Shown here piece after piece: positions 36,292-46,845 of a DNA stretch of 64,000 nucleotides. Source of the DNA: Haplomitrium mnioides. Its lineage: Eukaryota > Marchantiophyta > Haplomitriopsida > Calobryales. Below the pieces are notes generated by a model. The model was not told the origin of the DNA. It was given only the letters and a program-made list of their open reading frames with translations, and made no database searches. The stretch spans positions 22,830 through 86,829 of the forward strand of contig JBNGIS010006491.1 of assembly GCA_049999725.1 (NCBI GenBank). The letters run 5' to 3'. The stretch's first letter is position 1. The number at the start of each line of letters is the position of its first letter. Both the position numbers and the translations under genes were made by a program.

Positions 36292-37329
36292 CTAGTTGAC
36301 CTTGGTTTCTGCATTGCCCAAAAAGTCTGCTTCGGTCATGTCACTCATCAGTCTCAACCAATAAGTATCCTCGTCCTTTGACTCCTTTTCCACTGACCAC
36401 TCAGTGTCATACTCCTTGTCCTCTATGGTCTCCCCCTCATGTGGGACATGGCTGTAATGCACCACAGTCTTGCCAGGTCCAAACACTAAAGTGGAGTCTC
36501 CCCAATTGTGCATTACCTTGGCACCATACAGCCAGGGCCTTCCGATTAGAACAGGGTATAGAGAACTCAACGCCGGCCTCATCACTAGGTAGTTCAGTGC
36601 AAACTCCTTTCCCCCGATCCAGGTGGACACCTTTAGCAAGGCTCCCAAAGGCTTAACCCTAGATCCATCCGCCAACTAGATAATCCTTTCGGTTGGGGAG
36701 AAAGTCTTGAAGCCCAGTCGGTGGGCAGTCTCCTCCACCATGATGTTCACTCCTGCCCCTCCATCCACTGGCACCAAGGATAGAGTACATCCCGCAATCT
36801 GAATGTCTATCTCCGGAGCTCCTTTATCTTCATAGATCATCCTTAGGTTGGTGGTGGTGCCTACCGTGGGAAGCTTCCTTTTCCTTCTGACGCCCATGAG
36901 TAGCTCCCGGAGCTGCCTCTTATGTACAGGGCTGTTCCTGATCAACTACCCTACAGTTGCAGTGACCGGGCAGTCCCTCACATCCCTCTAGATGCTGTAG
37001 GGCACGCAAGTGCTAGGTGGGGGCTGGGACGCAAGGTCTTGCTTGGCCTGCTTAGCGGCATTTCTGCGATTGACCTCCTGCAGGGTCTTCTCCGATGCTT
37101 GCTGAGCTTCGGCCACCTCCAAGGCTTCCAGCTGCTTCTTTACCTCTTCCTCCTGCTTCGAATAAAATAACTCCGGGTGCTCCCTCCTGTAATCCGAGTC
37201 CTCCTCAGTGGGGAGCACATTCGCAGCCCTCTCCTTTCTTCGAGCATGCTTGGCCTTTCCTTTTTCCTTGGCCCTGGTTGCAGCCCTGGTGGCCACTCTG
37301 TAGCAGTCCTCCTCCACTGGGGTCTCCAC
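36292..37329 (-). pseudogene. pol: Gag-Pol linker and protease of the truncated element
   Basis: The segment at 36988-37329 is highly charged and probably coiled coil (KQEEEVKKQLEALEVAEAQQ). At 36676-36945 lies the protease core, with LVPVDGGAGVNIMVEETAHR; the active-site triplet is D-G-G (36754-36765) instead of D-S/T-G. It continues at 36292-36675 with YPVLIGRPWLYGAKVMHNWG, the conserved protease tail. The sister element also has D-G-G-A here, which argues for a lineage trait, not decay. Single stops separate the pieces at about 36674 and 36986. Confidence 0.75.
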
Positions 37330-37422
37330 TTCTGGAAACTCTGCCCCATGCTCCTATGAGGTGGTCACCAGGTTGACTGCTGCCGGCGGAGGTGCCTACT
37401 GGACCGGGTTGGGAGGCAACTC

Positions 37423-38375
37423 TTACCTTCTGGTATGGGGGCAATTGTTGGTCATATGCCTTTTCTTTTTGTAGCCCGTACAAAGCAGCGGTGGCATGCC
37501 ATACCCTTGCTTCCTGGGCTCTGGGCAGTTAGGAGAGATGTGGCATGGCTGCCCACAGTTCCAACATACCATTACCCTGGTATGGTTTGAGCCGGTCCCT
37601 GACCCTTCTGGCCGTGTGTGTCCCCAAGCCGCTGTTTGACCAAGCACCATGTTGACCAGTCTGCTTGCCATCGGTAGGGGTTGGCTGACCACCTGGTACA
37701 CGAGTTTGGGTGGCTCCTCCTCCACGTATTCCACCTACTTATGGTACCACTAAGGGGGGTCCTCCCTTACATAGTGGATGGGCGTCCCATCTAGGGGGCA
37801 TTCTTGGGGGGAGTGCCCATAGTTGCGGCACTTCACGCACCAGACATGCGCCCTTCGTGTCAACACTTTCTTCCCTTTGGGCTTCAGGCTTGCAAAATGG
37901 ATCAACATGGCTTCCAGTTTTGCATTGATCTCTTCCATAGGGTCTTTCACCCCCCTTCTTTTGCTGGTCTCTCCCCTAGTGCCCTTATCATGGGACCTGT
38001 GGGCCTTCCTCTCTTTGGCCTCCTTGTGCCTGTCATGTTTTTTGGCCCTCTTTTCCTTGGCGTCTTTTTTCTTTTGCTCCCCTTCTTCTTCCGCCTCTTG
38101 TGGGATCTTTCATCCTTTGAGCTCTCGAGGCTGCTCTCGCTCTCCGATTCAGACTCTGAAGAGGAGCTATCATCAAAGCTATCTTCCTGACTAGAACTCT
38201 TTGAAGAACTGTCAGACTCATTCCTCCTCTTTGACTTCCTCTTGGAGATTGCCACCTCCGCCTTGATATAAGATTGGGCTTCCTCCACTGCTTGCTCCAG
38301 GCATGTGGGCTTGGACCTCCTCACCCAGGCCCCTAGACTTTTGGGTAGGGCTGATATAAACCAGGAGGTAAGCAT
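37423..38375 (-). pseudogene. gag: Gag C-terminal half with Ser/Lys-rich linker and three zinc knuckles
   Basis: Minus strand, several frame pieces. DGMLTSWFISALPKSLGAWV is the end of the capsid domain. A Ser/Asp/Glu-rich stretch is followed by a Lys/Arg-rich one (RRKKKGSKRKKTPRKRG), a likely RNA-binding linker. Three CCHC boxes follow: CVKCRNYGHSPQEC (37798-37839, intact), CWNCGQPCHISPNC (37525-37566, intact) and CTGYKKKRHMTNNC (37441-37482, second Cys changed to Tyr). Most plant Ty3/gypsy Gags have one or two knuckles. The frame breaks at about 38400 (frameshift) and 37748 (stop). Confidence 0.8.
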
Positions 38376-38413
38376 CCCATCCGATGTAGGGGGGTTAATA
38401 TTCCTGGCTATCC

Positions 38414-38932
38414 TTAGAACCGTTGAAGAAACTTCCTTACAGATTTGTGTTTCTTCATCTCCATTTGGCCTATCTTGATCAAAGCCTCAGACTCCCCTCC
38501 TATCTTTTTGAACTCCTCTAAGAAGGCCGCCTTGAAAGTGTCCCAATTCCTTTTGGTGGCCTCTGGTAGTGTCTGGTACCAAGGGCCAGCCTCCCCTTTT
38601 AACACCCCGAGGAGAATGGCCTCCTTGATGAGGTTCTCCCCATTTGCATAGGCCGTACCCTTGAATTCAGCCAACCACTCGTCTGGATCCTCCTTGGTAG
38701 ACCCCCAGAATGTCTTGTATCTGAACCGGGACCTCTACGTCACATGCCCCATATTGGCCATTGGGGTGATGGGTGGTATAGAACAAGAAGCTCTGGCCAC
38801 CCTCTCCAAGCTCCTTCCACTTCTCAGTGAGATCCCTCCTTTATCCAACCCGGGCAACCTCCTTGGCTGGTCTTCTTCCACTTTTGGTGCTAGGCTGCTC
38901 CCAAAATTCCAGACTCTTTTCCCTTGCTCCAC
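38414..38932 (-). pseudogene. gag: Gag N-terminal half of the truncated element
   Basis: From MEQGKRVWNFGSSLAPKVEE at 38932. An in-frame stop follows MGHVT, then RSRFRYKTFWGSTKEDPDEW and EFKGTAYANGENLIKEAILL belong to the retrotransposon capsid domain, ending at VRKFLQRF before a stop and frameshift near 38412. The sister element has the same string (KYKSFKRCPKDDPDVWLDDL and VRKFLQRF), which confirms the frame. The ATG at 38932 is about 50 bp from the PBS, so the leader is short. Confidence 0.8.
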
Positions 38933-38982
38933 TGTTTTACTCCAGAAATGACTGCAAGGTTACTTTTCCATAATTCTTTCGT

Positions 38983-38998
38983 CCCGCTGTGATCGCCA
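38983..38998 (-). other. Candidate primer binding site
   Basis: Ten bases inside the LTR end, the minus strand reads TGGCGATCACAGCGGG. It begins with the TGG expected of a PBS. The complementary tRNA end would have G as discriminator base, as plant tRNA-Arg does, and Ogre/Tat elements are known to use tRNA-Arg. The tRNA assignment is tentative. Confidence 0.5.
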
Positions 38999-41051
38999 AA
39001 AAAATGTATGTCGGCCTTGTGGTTGGAGCCTTAACTCTTTTCCGACCGAGTTACCCCCACTTAAGGGCTGACTAGTGTTTCGGGACCTTTTATGGGAGGG
39101 GCTTTGCACCGAATGGACCCCAACTTCTACTTACCAGTTCAAGAGTGACTGCACAACACTCAACAACACCCAAGTACACCCACCTGCCTGCACACAACTA
39201 TCGACACACTTCTCTCCCCTGCTTACAGATGCAAGTCACACCCCCTCTTTAGGCCTTAACCCCGAAAGGTGCCACTTGGAAGACAGGGGTAGATAGTACA
39301 GGGCATCCGACTCTTGGCTGCAATGGTCTCTTGGGAAGTCCTGAGTGATTCGTGGTTGCCTCACGGTCCTGGCCACTAGCCCCACAATTGCTTTAGCAGC
39401 CAACTTGCTCATTCACATCCATTTCCTCATAACACACACGAGTAGGCTGTAATGCTGCTGAATCACTTTGTAGTATAATTCGGAAGTCTAGAACTGGACC
39501 CAATCACCTTGTATACAGAAGGGAAATAGGTCTCAGCATCCAATTATCATAATACACTGCTGTTAGTCCTGACTTCTCTTGTCTAGGGTGTCCTCAGAAT
39601 TGGACAAATGAAATGCAGACCTTCTAAAACTAAAAACTTCACAAAACTACAAACATAACACAAATCTAACAACACACATAAACATAAAGACACCTATACT
39701 TCCACATTGTCTTGCCAACATTACAATCCTTTTCCACCTCTCAAGAACCGATCTTTTCTCTCAATCCTCCTTCAACTCCCATCAACAACTTCAGTTCTCC
39801 TCCAATTCTTCATCCACACACTCTCATCTAGATAGTTTTTCAACTTCCCTCGCGAGAAGCCCTGAATTTACTTCCTTAGGCTCGGAAGAGGATTTCTTTC
39901 ACTTCCACCTCTAGAAGACAGTCCCCTCGACTGTTGGCCACCCACTCCACCTTGAGCTTCGAGTGGATCTTCTCTACAGTGCGCGAGCACTAACACATCC
40001 ACTCCTCTCTTGACTCCACTTGAGAATTATGACCAGAAACTCCTCCAAGTGCCCCTAGGATTGATGCTCCTGCATAGACGATGCTGAGACGACCCCAAGA
40101 TCCCCCCTTGGCAGCCTCTCACAAATTCAAGATCGAAAGAATTCCCTTCAAATTCAAGTGGCAATCCACCTCCAAATGCTGGTCCACCCGCAACGATGAG
40201 TCCACCTGGATTGCTTGAGACTCTAGAGCTCTTCGCTCAACGATTCTCAGCGCCCCTCTAGTCTACCTCCATCCTCGCTGGTCCCCTTGCACGAGTCCAC
40301 TCCCTCTCTTGAATCTTGGCTGGAACTCTCTCCTCTCTCCCTCGCTGCTTCTTCCTCTTCGAGTTTGCTCTCACAACTCAATTTTGCATAAACAACAACC
40401 CCAATAACCTCGCAGCGATCCCACTTATACCCCCTTGCAGGCGCACGTCTCCTCCCAACAATTTCTTGATCAAGATCGATCCTTCTCTCTTCGCTGGACT
40501 TGGTCGTTTTTCTTGTTAGCAACCGCTTCTTGAGAAGGAAGTTCAACGGTCGTCTTGTGAAGCCTTTAGGGTCAGAAGAGGAGAATTTTTGGAGAAGGCT
40601 TGGCTGAACTCTGCTTTCGATCCATAATGCTCTCCATTGCATATTGTTTACCAGGAATCGCCTCATCGCTGGACGCATTAGCAACCATGTAGTAGTCTCG
40701 ATTTGATTTCTTGGAAGCATCACGTTGAACGCAGATCTGAAGTTTGGTCGGAGAGGTTTTTCCCGTAGAGAAATTCAAAGAAATTTATTTGGAGAGGATT
40801 GGATTCGTAGCAGATGGGTTACCCGACGCATCCCGCGAGTTGCTTCTCAATTTTCATCAATTCTCCTCGTTGCTATGTCCTCGCAATCACCCGCAGACCC
40901 CCGCATGCTGCCACGTTTCTGCAAGCGCTCACGGACCCTCGTAAGTTGCTATGTCATCTGCAAACTCCCTCGAAACCCCGTCGTTGCTCTCGAAACCTCG
41001 CCGTCGCTCGTGAACCCTCGCAAGCCACCACGTCATCCGCACCGCGCCGTC

Positions 41052-41226
41052 CGACGCCGCCCCGCAAAGGGGTAGGCGGACCGTCACATTGACTGGATCC
41101 TGCAGTTGACTTAGTGTTGACCCGGAGGACCGTTCGGACCACCTCTGAACGCCATGTCATCCGCCACCGTGATGTCCGATGCCGCCTCACAAAGAGGTAG
41201 GCGAACCGTCGCATTGACTGGATTCC
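41052..41226. repeat. Duplicated block inside the long LTR
   Basis: GACGCCGCCCCGCAAAGGGG plus the following GTAGGCGGACCGTCACATTG at 41052 recurs 126 bp later as GATGCCGCCTCACAAAGAGG plus GTAGGCGAACCGTCGCATTG. Both end in TTGACTGGAT. The related 3.3-kb LTR has GACCGTCGCATTGACT at the equivalent place. Confidence 0.65.
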
Positions 41227-41522
41227 GTGGTTGATCCGCACTGACTCCTCCTCTCTTTTGCGGATGCTATGTCATCCGTAAAACTCTTCCCTCGCCGAGT
41301 AAGAATAGTAACGTTGTTGCCGTTTCGGAGCCCGCTCGCATTAAGAACTATACGCTCTCGAGGCTAAGTTGTCCCTCTACTCGATATAAGAACTATAGCA
41401 ACCTCCACGTTGCTCCCCATCAAACTTTCAGCGCCGCCCGTACTCCTTCGAACTTTCGTCCTCCTCATTTCTGGATTAGCAATAGGTCGCCCTTTCAATT
41501 GCTCGTCCTTTGCTTCTTCTGC

Positions 41523-41890
41523 TGGCTGGATCATCGATGGATCACATTTTATCCCTCTTGATCTTCCTCTGGCCATATCGTTGATAGATCACCTTTTCGC
41601 CCTCTTGATCTTCCTCTGACCATATCGTCGATGGATCACCTTTTCGCCCTTTTGATCTTCTTCTAGCCATATCATCGATGGATCACCTTTTCGGTACCAC
41701 TTGGTTCTCCTTTGGCTGGAACCGCGATAGATCACCCTTTCACATCCCTTGGTTCTTCTGGTCGAATCGTCGATAGATCACCTTTTCACTACTGCTTGCT
41801 CTTTGTTTGGTCGGACTCGTGATTCATCACCCTTTCGGCTTTACTTGCTCTCCTCTGGTCGGACCTGCGATAAATCGCCCTTTTGGTGCT
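41523..41890. repeat. 57-bp minisatellite inside the long LTR (six to seven degenerate units)
   Basis: Units contain ATCGTCGATGGATCACCTTT then TCGCCCTCTTGATCTTCCTC. Anchors CATATCG at 41574 and 41631 give a period of 57. The first four units are close; later ones drift and shorten. I did not see this repeat in the 3.3-kb LTRs, so it arose after the lineages split. Confidence 0.75.
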
Positions 41891-43271
41891 CTTTCCTTGG
41901 TTCCGGTTGGGCTTCCCGACGGATCCTTGTTAAGTGGGCTCCCTACGTAGGGAGGCTGATCGAAACCCACTTAATTGGGGCTCTCCACTTAGGGAGGCTG
42001 GACCCCATTAAGATTTGCGAGGCCCGCCAATTTCCCGCTGAGGGTCTGTAGACTCCCTGGGACTGCCACGTGTCCTTGAATTCCGTGAAGTGTGTCGAGG
42101 GTGCCACATTTCCGCAACGCCTCACAAACTCCCTCAAGCTCCGAAATTGTGATGAGTCGCCACTCTGCCCTTCCTGCTTAGCCTTGCAAGTGCCCTAAGC
42201 AATCCTCCATGCCGCAAAATGGTGACAAGTCACCTTTTTGTCAATTGCTGCTTCGCTTATCCCCATTTCGCCCTTACCTCGGACCCGTCAAACCTCCCTT
42301 AGCAGATCGTTGTTAAGTGGTCCCCCCACGTCATAAGACGGATCGAAACCCTCTTAACCGGGTTCCCCACTTAGTGTGGCACGATCCTGTCAAACTTTTT
42401 GGACCCTCAAGAGCCGCCACATCGCTTGTTGAATCCCATGAAGCACGCAAGGGCCGCCACTTTTTCGCAGCGGACTCCTCGGGCCTTCCTTCCTTCGGGT
42501 TGATTCTTTGCATAGATCCTCCTCCTTTGGTCCGATTGTAGTAGCTGGCTTCTGATTATGAAGAGCTTCCTTCCCTTCTCGCCTGGGTGACCCACCGCAA
42601 GGCCTCATCCTCCGAATTCATCCCGCTGCCTTCTTTCTACCTAGCTTCACCTGCCGCATACTCCTTTGCTCGTCGTTTGTTGCCATTGGGTAAGTCCCTA
42701 CAGTGCTGCAACTTCCGATCCATTGGCGTGATGGCCCTATGCATGCATCTGACTGTCCTCCCCCTTGCCTTCATCTCCCGTAACTCTTCTTGTGAATTCC
42801 TCCTCACATGATTCCTCTTCGATTGTTGCTGGCTCCATTCTCCATGAATTCCTCCACGATTCATCCCCTTCGACCTTTGCCCTCCTCTCCTCAAATCCTT
42901 CTGCTACTCCATTCTTCTGATCTCCCTATCACCTCTCTTTGATTTCCTCTTGCTCACCCTTGTTAGCCCTACCTCTGTTTCGAATTGCTGCAAGTTCCTT
43001 TGATCCTCCTGCTAGCCTTCTTACTTGACTCCTCTAGATTCCACAGGGCTCCCCCTTGCATTGCAAGATCCATGACATTCACTGGGGAAAGCAAAAAAGA
43101 AAGGAAGAGAAGGGAGAGGAGGGAGAGGAGAAAGGTGCAAGATTGGCATAACAACAATAAAACAATAAAATACAAAGGGATACAAATGACTAATGCAAAT
43201 TGAAAAACTTAACAAGGCTAGAAGCTTAGTAATCACAAAAAAAGAAAAAATGCAAACACACATGGCCGACA

Positions 43272-43494
43272 GAAATAGATAGAAAACAATTATAATGTTT
43301 GGTCAATAAGAATGACAAACTTTATAAAAGAGAGAGGGTATTGGGACTTCATCAGAGGAGATGAAGTTGAACTAGTCTTAGCCTGTCCCCATCCAGTGAG
43401 GAGATGCAGGCCTTCAAGACACATATAGAGAAGGCCCAAAGCTATTGTACTAGCTAACCATTATTGTCGATGACAAGATGATGGGCTATGTGTC
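43272..43494. other. 223-bp spacer between the two long-LTR elements
   Basis: AT-rich unique-looking sequence between the outer end of one LTR (GGCCGACA) and the outer end of the next (TGTCACTC). I recognise no gene or motif in it. It is either host DNA or a remnant of another element. Confidence 0.5.
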
Positions 43495-44839
43495 TGTCAC
43501 TCCCCTACTTCAAGCCTTAACCTTCACATATGCCACTTGGAAGGCACGAGAGGACAAAAACAGGGGAAAATAGGTTCTTTTGTGAGATGGCCCCTATCCA
43601 ATTATCACTTTGAGGCTTTAAGGAACTCTTCTTCACCTTATAAGCCTTTCCTCTTTGCCACAATCAATTCAGCAACCCAACTGCTCATTCACACTCAATG
43701 CCAGAATACCTATGCACATATACCCAAGTACTTATGTGGTAATCTTCAATATAATTCAGGGGTCCCAGATCTGGGCCCAGCCACCTTGCATACAATTCAA
43801 GAGCAGAATGCAATAACCCCATAGTCATGGAACAATGTCAAGGAACTTGACTCCCCCTTCACATGGCTGTCCCAGGGTCTGAACAATTGGTATACCTGTA
43901 TGATCCTAGTTCTAATCGTTTTTATACAATACAACACTATTCAAATCTAACTCATACACTCATACAAACACCATACATTGCACTTCACCAGACTCATATG
44001 CCTTACAGAACTACCAGGACTAACCTCCCCAACAGAATCTTCCTTTCCTCAACTTACCACCTCAATTTCCTTTCCTCTCCCACGATCACACCCTTCTTCC
44101 AGATAGTATTTTAACTTCCCTCGTGAGAAGCCCTAGATTTACTTCCTCATGCTCAAAAGAGGATTTCTTTAACTTCCACCTCTGGAAGACAATCCTCTCA
44201 ACTGTTGGCTACTCACTCCACCTCCGAACCTTGAATAGATCTTCTTCACATTGCGCAGGCACTAACGCAGCTACTCTCTTCTCAGCTCCACTTGAAAGGA
44301 TAAACCAAAATGCACTCCAAGTACTTCTGGGTTTGATGCTCCTACATAAATGATGCAAAGACGGCTCCAAGATCCCACTTGGCAGCCTCTCCCAAATTCT
44401 CAACAGACCGGATCCCCTTCGATTTCCCGTATCGGTTCACCTCCGCTAGTAGTCCACCCACAGGGATGAGTCCACCTCAATTGCCCGAGCCTCTAGAGCT
44501 CCCCGCCTAGCGATTCTTGGCGCCCCTCCAGTCCACCTTCACCCCTTCTAGCCCCCGGTATGAGTACACTCGCCTCACGTAAATTTTCATTGGAATTCTT
44601 TTTGCCTTACCTCATTGTGTCTTCCTGTCTTGAGATCGCTTGCACGTCTCTAGCTTGCTTGCACACCAACCCCATCAATCTCACAACCCATCGATGTATA
44701 CCCCTTATGCTTCTGCCCCTGCGAATCCTTCTCGTTTGAAAAAGTCGTTATTCCCATTAGACCCGAGCTCTGGATGTGGCGACACTTGTCCCATTTACTC
44801 GCAGAAAGATCCAAGTACAACGGTCAGTTTTGAGGTCTA

Positions 44840-45020
44840 CGGAGTCGAGTCTGAGTAATCATGCAAAACCGAGTCCAAGAAATCCCGCGGAACAGGGTCT
44901 GAAGGAATCTTGCGGATCTTAGTCCAAAGATTCTTACGAAACCAGGTTCTGAAGAATCCCGTGGATCCGAGTCCAAAGAATCTCGCGGACTGGGATTCCA
45001 AAGATTTTCGCGGAACTGAG
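44840..45020. repeat. Degenerate repeat of about 26 bp in the 3' LTR
   Basis: About six to seven units of the type GAGTCCAAAGAATCTCGCGG, with variants GAGTCCAAGAAATCCCGCGG and GGTTCTGAAGAATCCCGTGG. A matching stretch lies at 53860-54040 in the 5' LTR, where unit order differs slightly. Confidence 0.6.
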
Positions 45021-45548
45021 TCCGATGTTGACTTTTCCTTCGTGGCCATCGTCCAATGCCATCTTCAACTGGGAAGCTTGACCGTCGCATTGACTCTGAT
45101 CCACAGTTGACCATGGACCTAAGTTCAAAGAGTCCAACGGATTGGTGAGTCCGAAGAGTCCCTCGGACCTTGAGTTTTGAGGTTGACTTTGTCAACACTG
45201 CCGCTGTCCGACGCCATTTTCAACGGGGAAGTTGGACCGCCGTGTTGACTTGGGATTCCGAAGTTGATCGCAGGAGATTCTAGAATATTCCTCGGACAAG
45301 GAGTCCGAATAAAACCACGGAACCTCTGTGCCCGCAGTTGACTTGGTTCCGCAGAACGCTGTTCGACGCCGTTTTCCACAAGGAAGTTGGATCGCCACCT
45401 TTGACATGTAGTTCCGCAGTTGACCGGAGTCCGAAGAATCCTACGGGCTCTTCTAGAGCACCACGTGTCCTAGGTAGTGCGGTCTGACATCGTTTTCAAC
45501 GGGGAAGGTGGACCGCCGCACTGACCTTAGGTTCTGAAGAAGATCCCG

Positions 45549-46015
45549 AACGTCTCCACGTATGCCACGTCTCCGATGAATCTCCCAAACCCCTATGAGG
45601 ACGCCACATTTCCGCAAATGCTCACGGACACCCTCACGCCTACCACGTCTCCACTAAATCTCCTAGAGACTCTTGAGGACGCCACGTTTTTGCAAGGCTC
45701 ACGGACACCCTTGTGCCTGACACGTCTCTACTGAATCTCCCAGAGACCTCTGAGGACGCCACGTTTCCGCAAAGGCTCGTAGACACCCCCGCGCCTGCCA
45801 TGTCTCCGTTGAATCTCCCAGAGACCCCTGAGGACGCCACGTTTTTGCAAAGGCTTGCGGACACCCCCGCGCCTGCCACGTCTCCGCTGAATCTCCCAGA
45901 GACCCCTGAGGACGCCATGTTTTTGCAAAGGCTTGCGGACACCCCCGCGCCTGCCACGTCTCCGCTGAATCTCCCAGAGACCTCTGAAGACGCCACGTTT
46001 CCACAAAGGCCCGCG
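45549..46015. repeat. 78-bp minisatellite in the 3' LTR (six units)
   Basis: Unit starts are at about 45549, 45627, 45704, 45782, 45860 and 45938, all 78 bp apart except one of 77. A unit contains GACACCCCCGCGCCTGCCAC then GTCTCCGCTGAATCTCCCAG and CCACGTTT. On the element strand (minus), each intact unit carries two ACGTGGC cores (GACGTGGCA and AACGTGGCG). Because 78 is 26 codons, several frames stay open across the array, which creates ORFs of 92-148 codons; I regard these as by-products. Confidence 0.88.
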
Positions 46016-46821
46016 GACATTGAAGGAAGGGGTTGTGGACAGCAGTAGAACCCGTTAACGCTTGAGAGATCGGAACGTCCCTCGATCCTCGGCGTAGTCG
46101 CTGCTTACGAAGGCCATGGCCCCCTCCTTTCTCTTCCCGATGCACGACATTTGAAAGCTTTTGCTATGGCCTTTCCTTGTCTGCGGTTCCCTCCTCCCGC
46201 TGCCGCTCTTCGATCTCTACCCCGCGTCTGAGATCCTCCTCCCCTAGTCCCCACTCCTTCCTCACTTTCGAGGTCACCCTTTCTTTCTCCTCTCAACTGA
46301 TTGCCTCTAGCGAGCTCTTCGTTCCTCCCTGCTCAGGCCTTGATTCTTGCATCTCAATGATGCTTGCAGTCTCTCTTCCGCTTCCGTCAAATTTTAGTGG
46401 TGCCCCTCCACTTGCTGGTTGATACAGCTCCCTTTTCTCATTTCGAAACGATCCCGTTCCACTCCTTGGATCCAGGCGATCCGCTCGTACTCACTAGTTG
46501 GAGTTGATCTGCTGCTTCCGAGGTACTTTAACACTTCCGAGAGAGAAATTATCCCAATGCCACCTCCGATTCCATGAATTCTTTGTTAGTGCCTCATGTC
46601 ACTAGCTGACATAACTCCCTCTTTAAGTGTGAAACGGCCTCGTGAACACCATTCTCCGTTCATCAACTCTGTTGGTTGCCTCCTCCGCAGTGTCCGTTGC
46701 TTGGCTAAATACAAGGTTGTTGTAGTGCAATTTCACAAACACTCCCACACACTCACACACCTAACTGACTCACACACCCAACATACTCACACGTGCCGAT
46801 CTGGAATGTCTGATTAGACCA

Positions 46822-46845
46822 CCCATGCTCCTCCTCCATCTTCTT
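46822..46845 (-). other. Polypurine tract of the Athila/Tat-type element
   Basis: The minus strand reads GAAGATGGAGGAGGAGCATG and GG directly before TGGTCTAATC, taken as the LTR start. It overlaps the likely end of the integrase reading frame (NQKEDGGGAW). Confidence 0.6.

Larger units (their letters stand above)
34747..43271 (-). mobile_element. Truncated Athila/Tat-type Ty3/gypsy element
   Basis: Minus-strand element. It has a 5' LTR at 39009-43271, a PBS near 38983-38998, gag at 37423-38932, protease near 36292-36945, RT at 35112-36291 and the first part of RNase H to 34747. The rest of RNase H, the integrase, the PPT and the 3' LTR are missing, because satellite sequence takes over at 34746. 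The RT (DGYSGYNQVWIREEDQLKTA, MPFGLCNAPSTFQRLMM) and the long LTR place it in the Athila/Tat (OTA) branch without chromodomain. Several stops and frameshifts break the frame, so it is a dead fragment. Confidence 0.88.
39009..43271 (-). repeat. 5' LTR of the truncated element (4263 bp)
   Basis: The ends form a perfect 8-bp inverted repeat, TGTCGGCC at 39009-39016 and GGCCGACA at 43264-43271, with TG...CA termini. The PBS candidate follows on the element's downstream side. Parts from about 39236 onward are homologous to the 3.3-kb LTRs at 43495 and 52510 (for example GAGAAGCCCTGAATTTACTT against the GAGAAGCCCTAGATTTACTT at 44125). The first 227 bp have no counterpart there. It contains tandem repeats at 41523-41890 and a duplicated block at 41052-41100 and 41178-41226. 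No gene is seen in it; short ORFs here are not credible. Confidence 0.8.
43495..46821 (-). repeat. 3' LTR of the Athila/Tat-type element (about 3327 bp)
   Basis: The left edge TGTCACTCCCCT is shared with 52510 and is fixed. The right edge is placed at the CA of GATTAGACCA because a purine-rich tract on the minus strand follows directly. It cannot be checked against the other LTR, which is truncated. It holds degenerate repeats of about 26 bp at 44840-45020 and a 78-bp minisatellite at 45549-46015. TTGAC (W-box core) and ACGTGGC cores are frequent on one or other strand. No credible gene. Confidence 0.8.

Noticed and set aside
36378-38194. Plus-strand ORFs of 60-128 codons opposite gag and protease
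   Set aside because: Antisense shadows of the minus-strand gag-pol; composition follows the other strand's codons.
40247-40723. 158-codon minus-strand ORF in the 4.26-kb LTR
   Set aside because: It lies inside the LTR and shows no domain; the matching part of the 3.3-kb LTRs does not keep the ORF.
43272-43494. Possible target-site duplication linking the two long-LTR elements
   Set aside because: The bases flanking 43271 and 43494 do not match each other, and both elements are truncated at their other ends, so no pair can be tested.
45699-46145. 148-codon minus-strand ORF with peptide repeats
   Set aside because: Produced by a 78-bp minisatellite inside an LTR. Several frames are open at once and there is no start context or family match.
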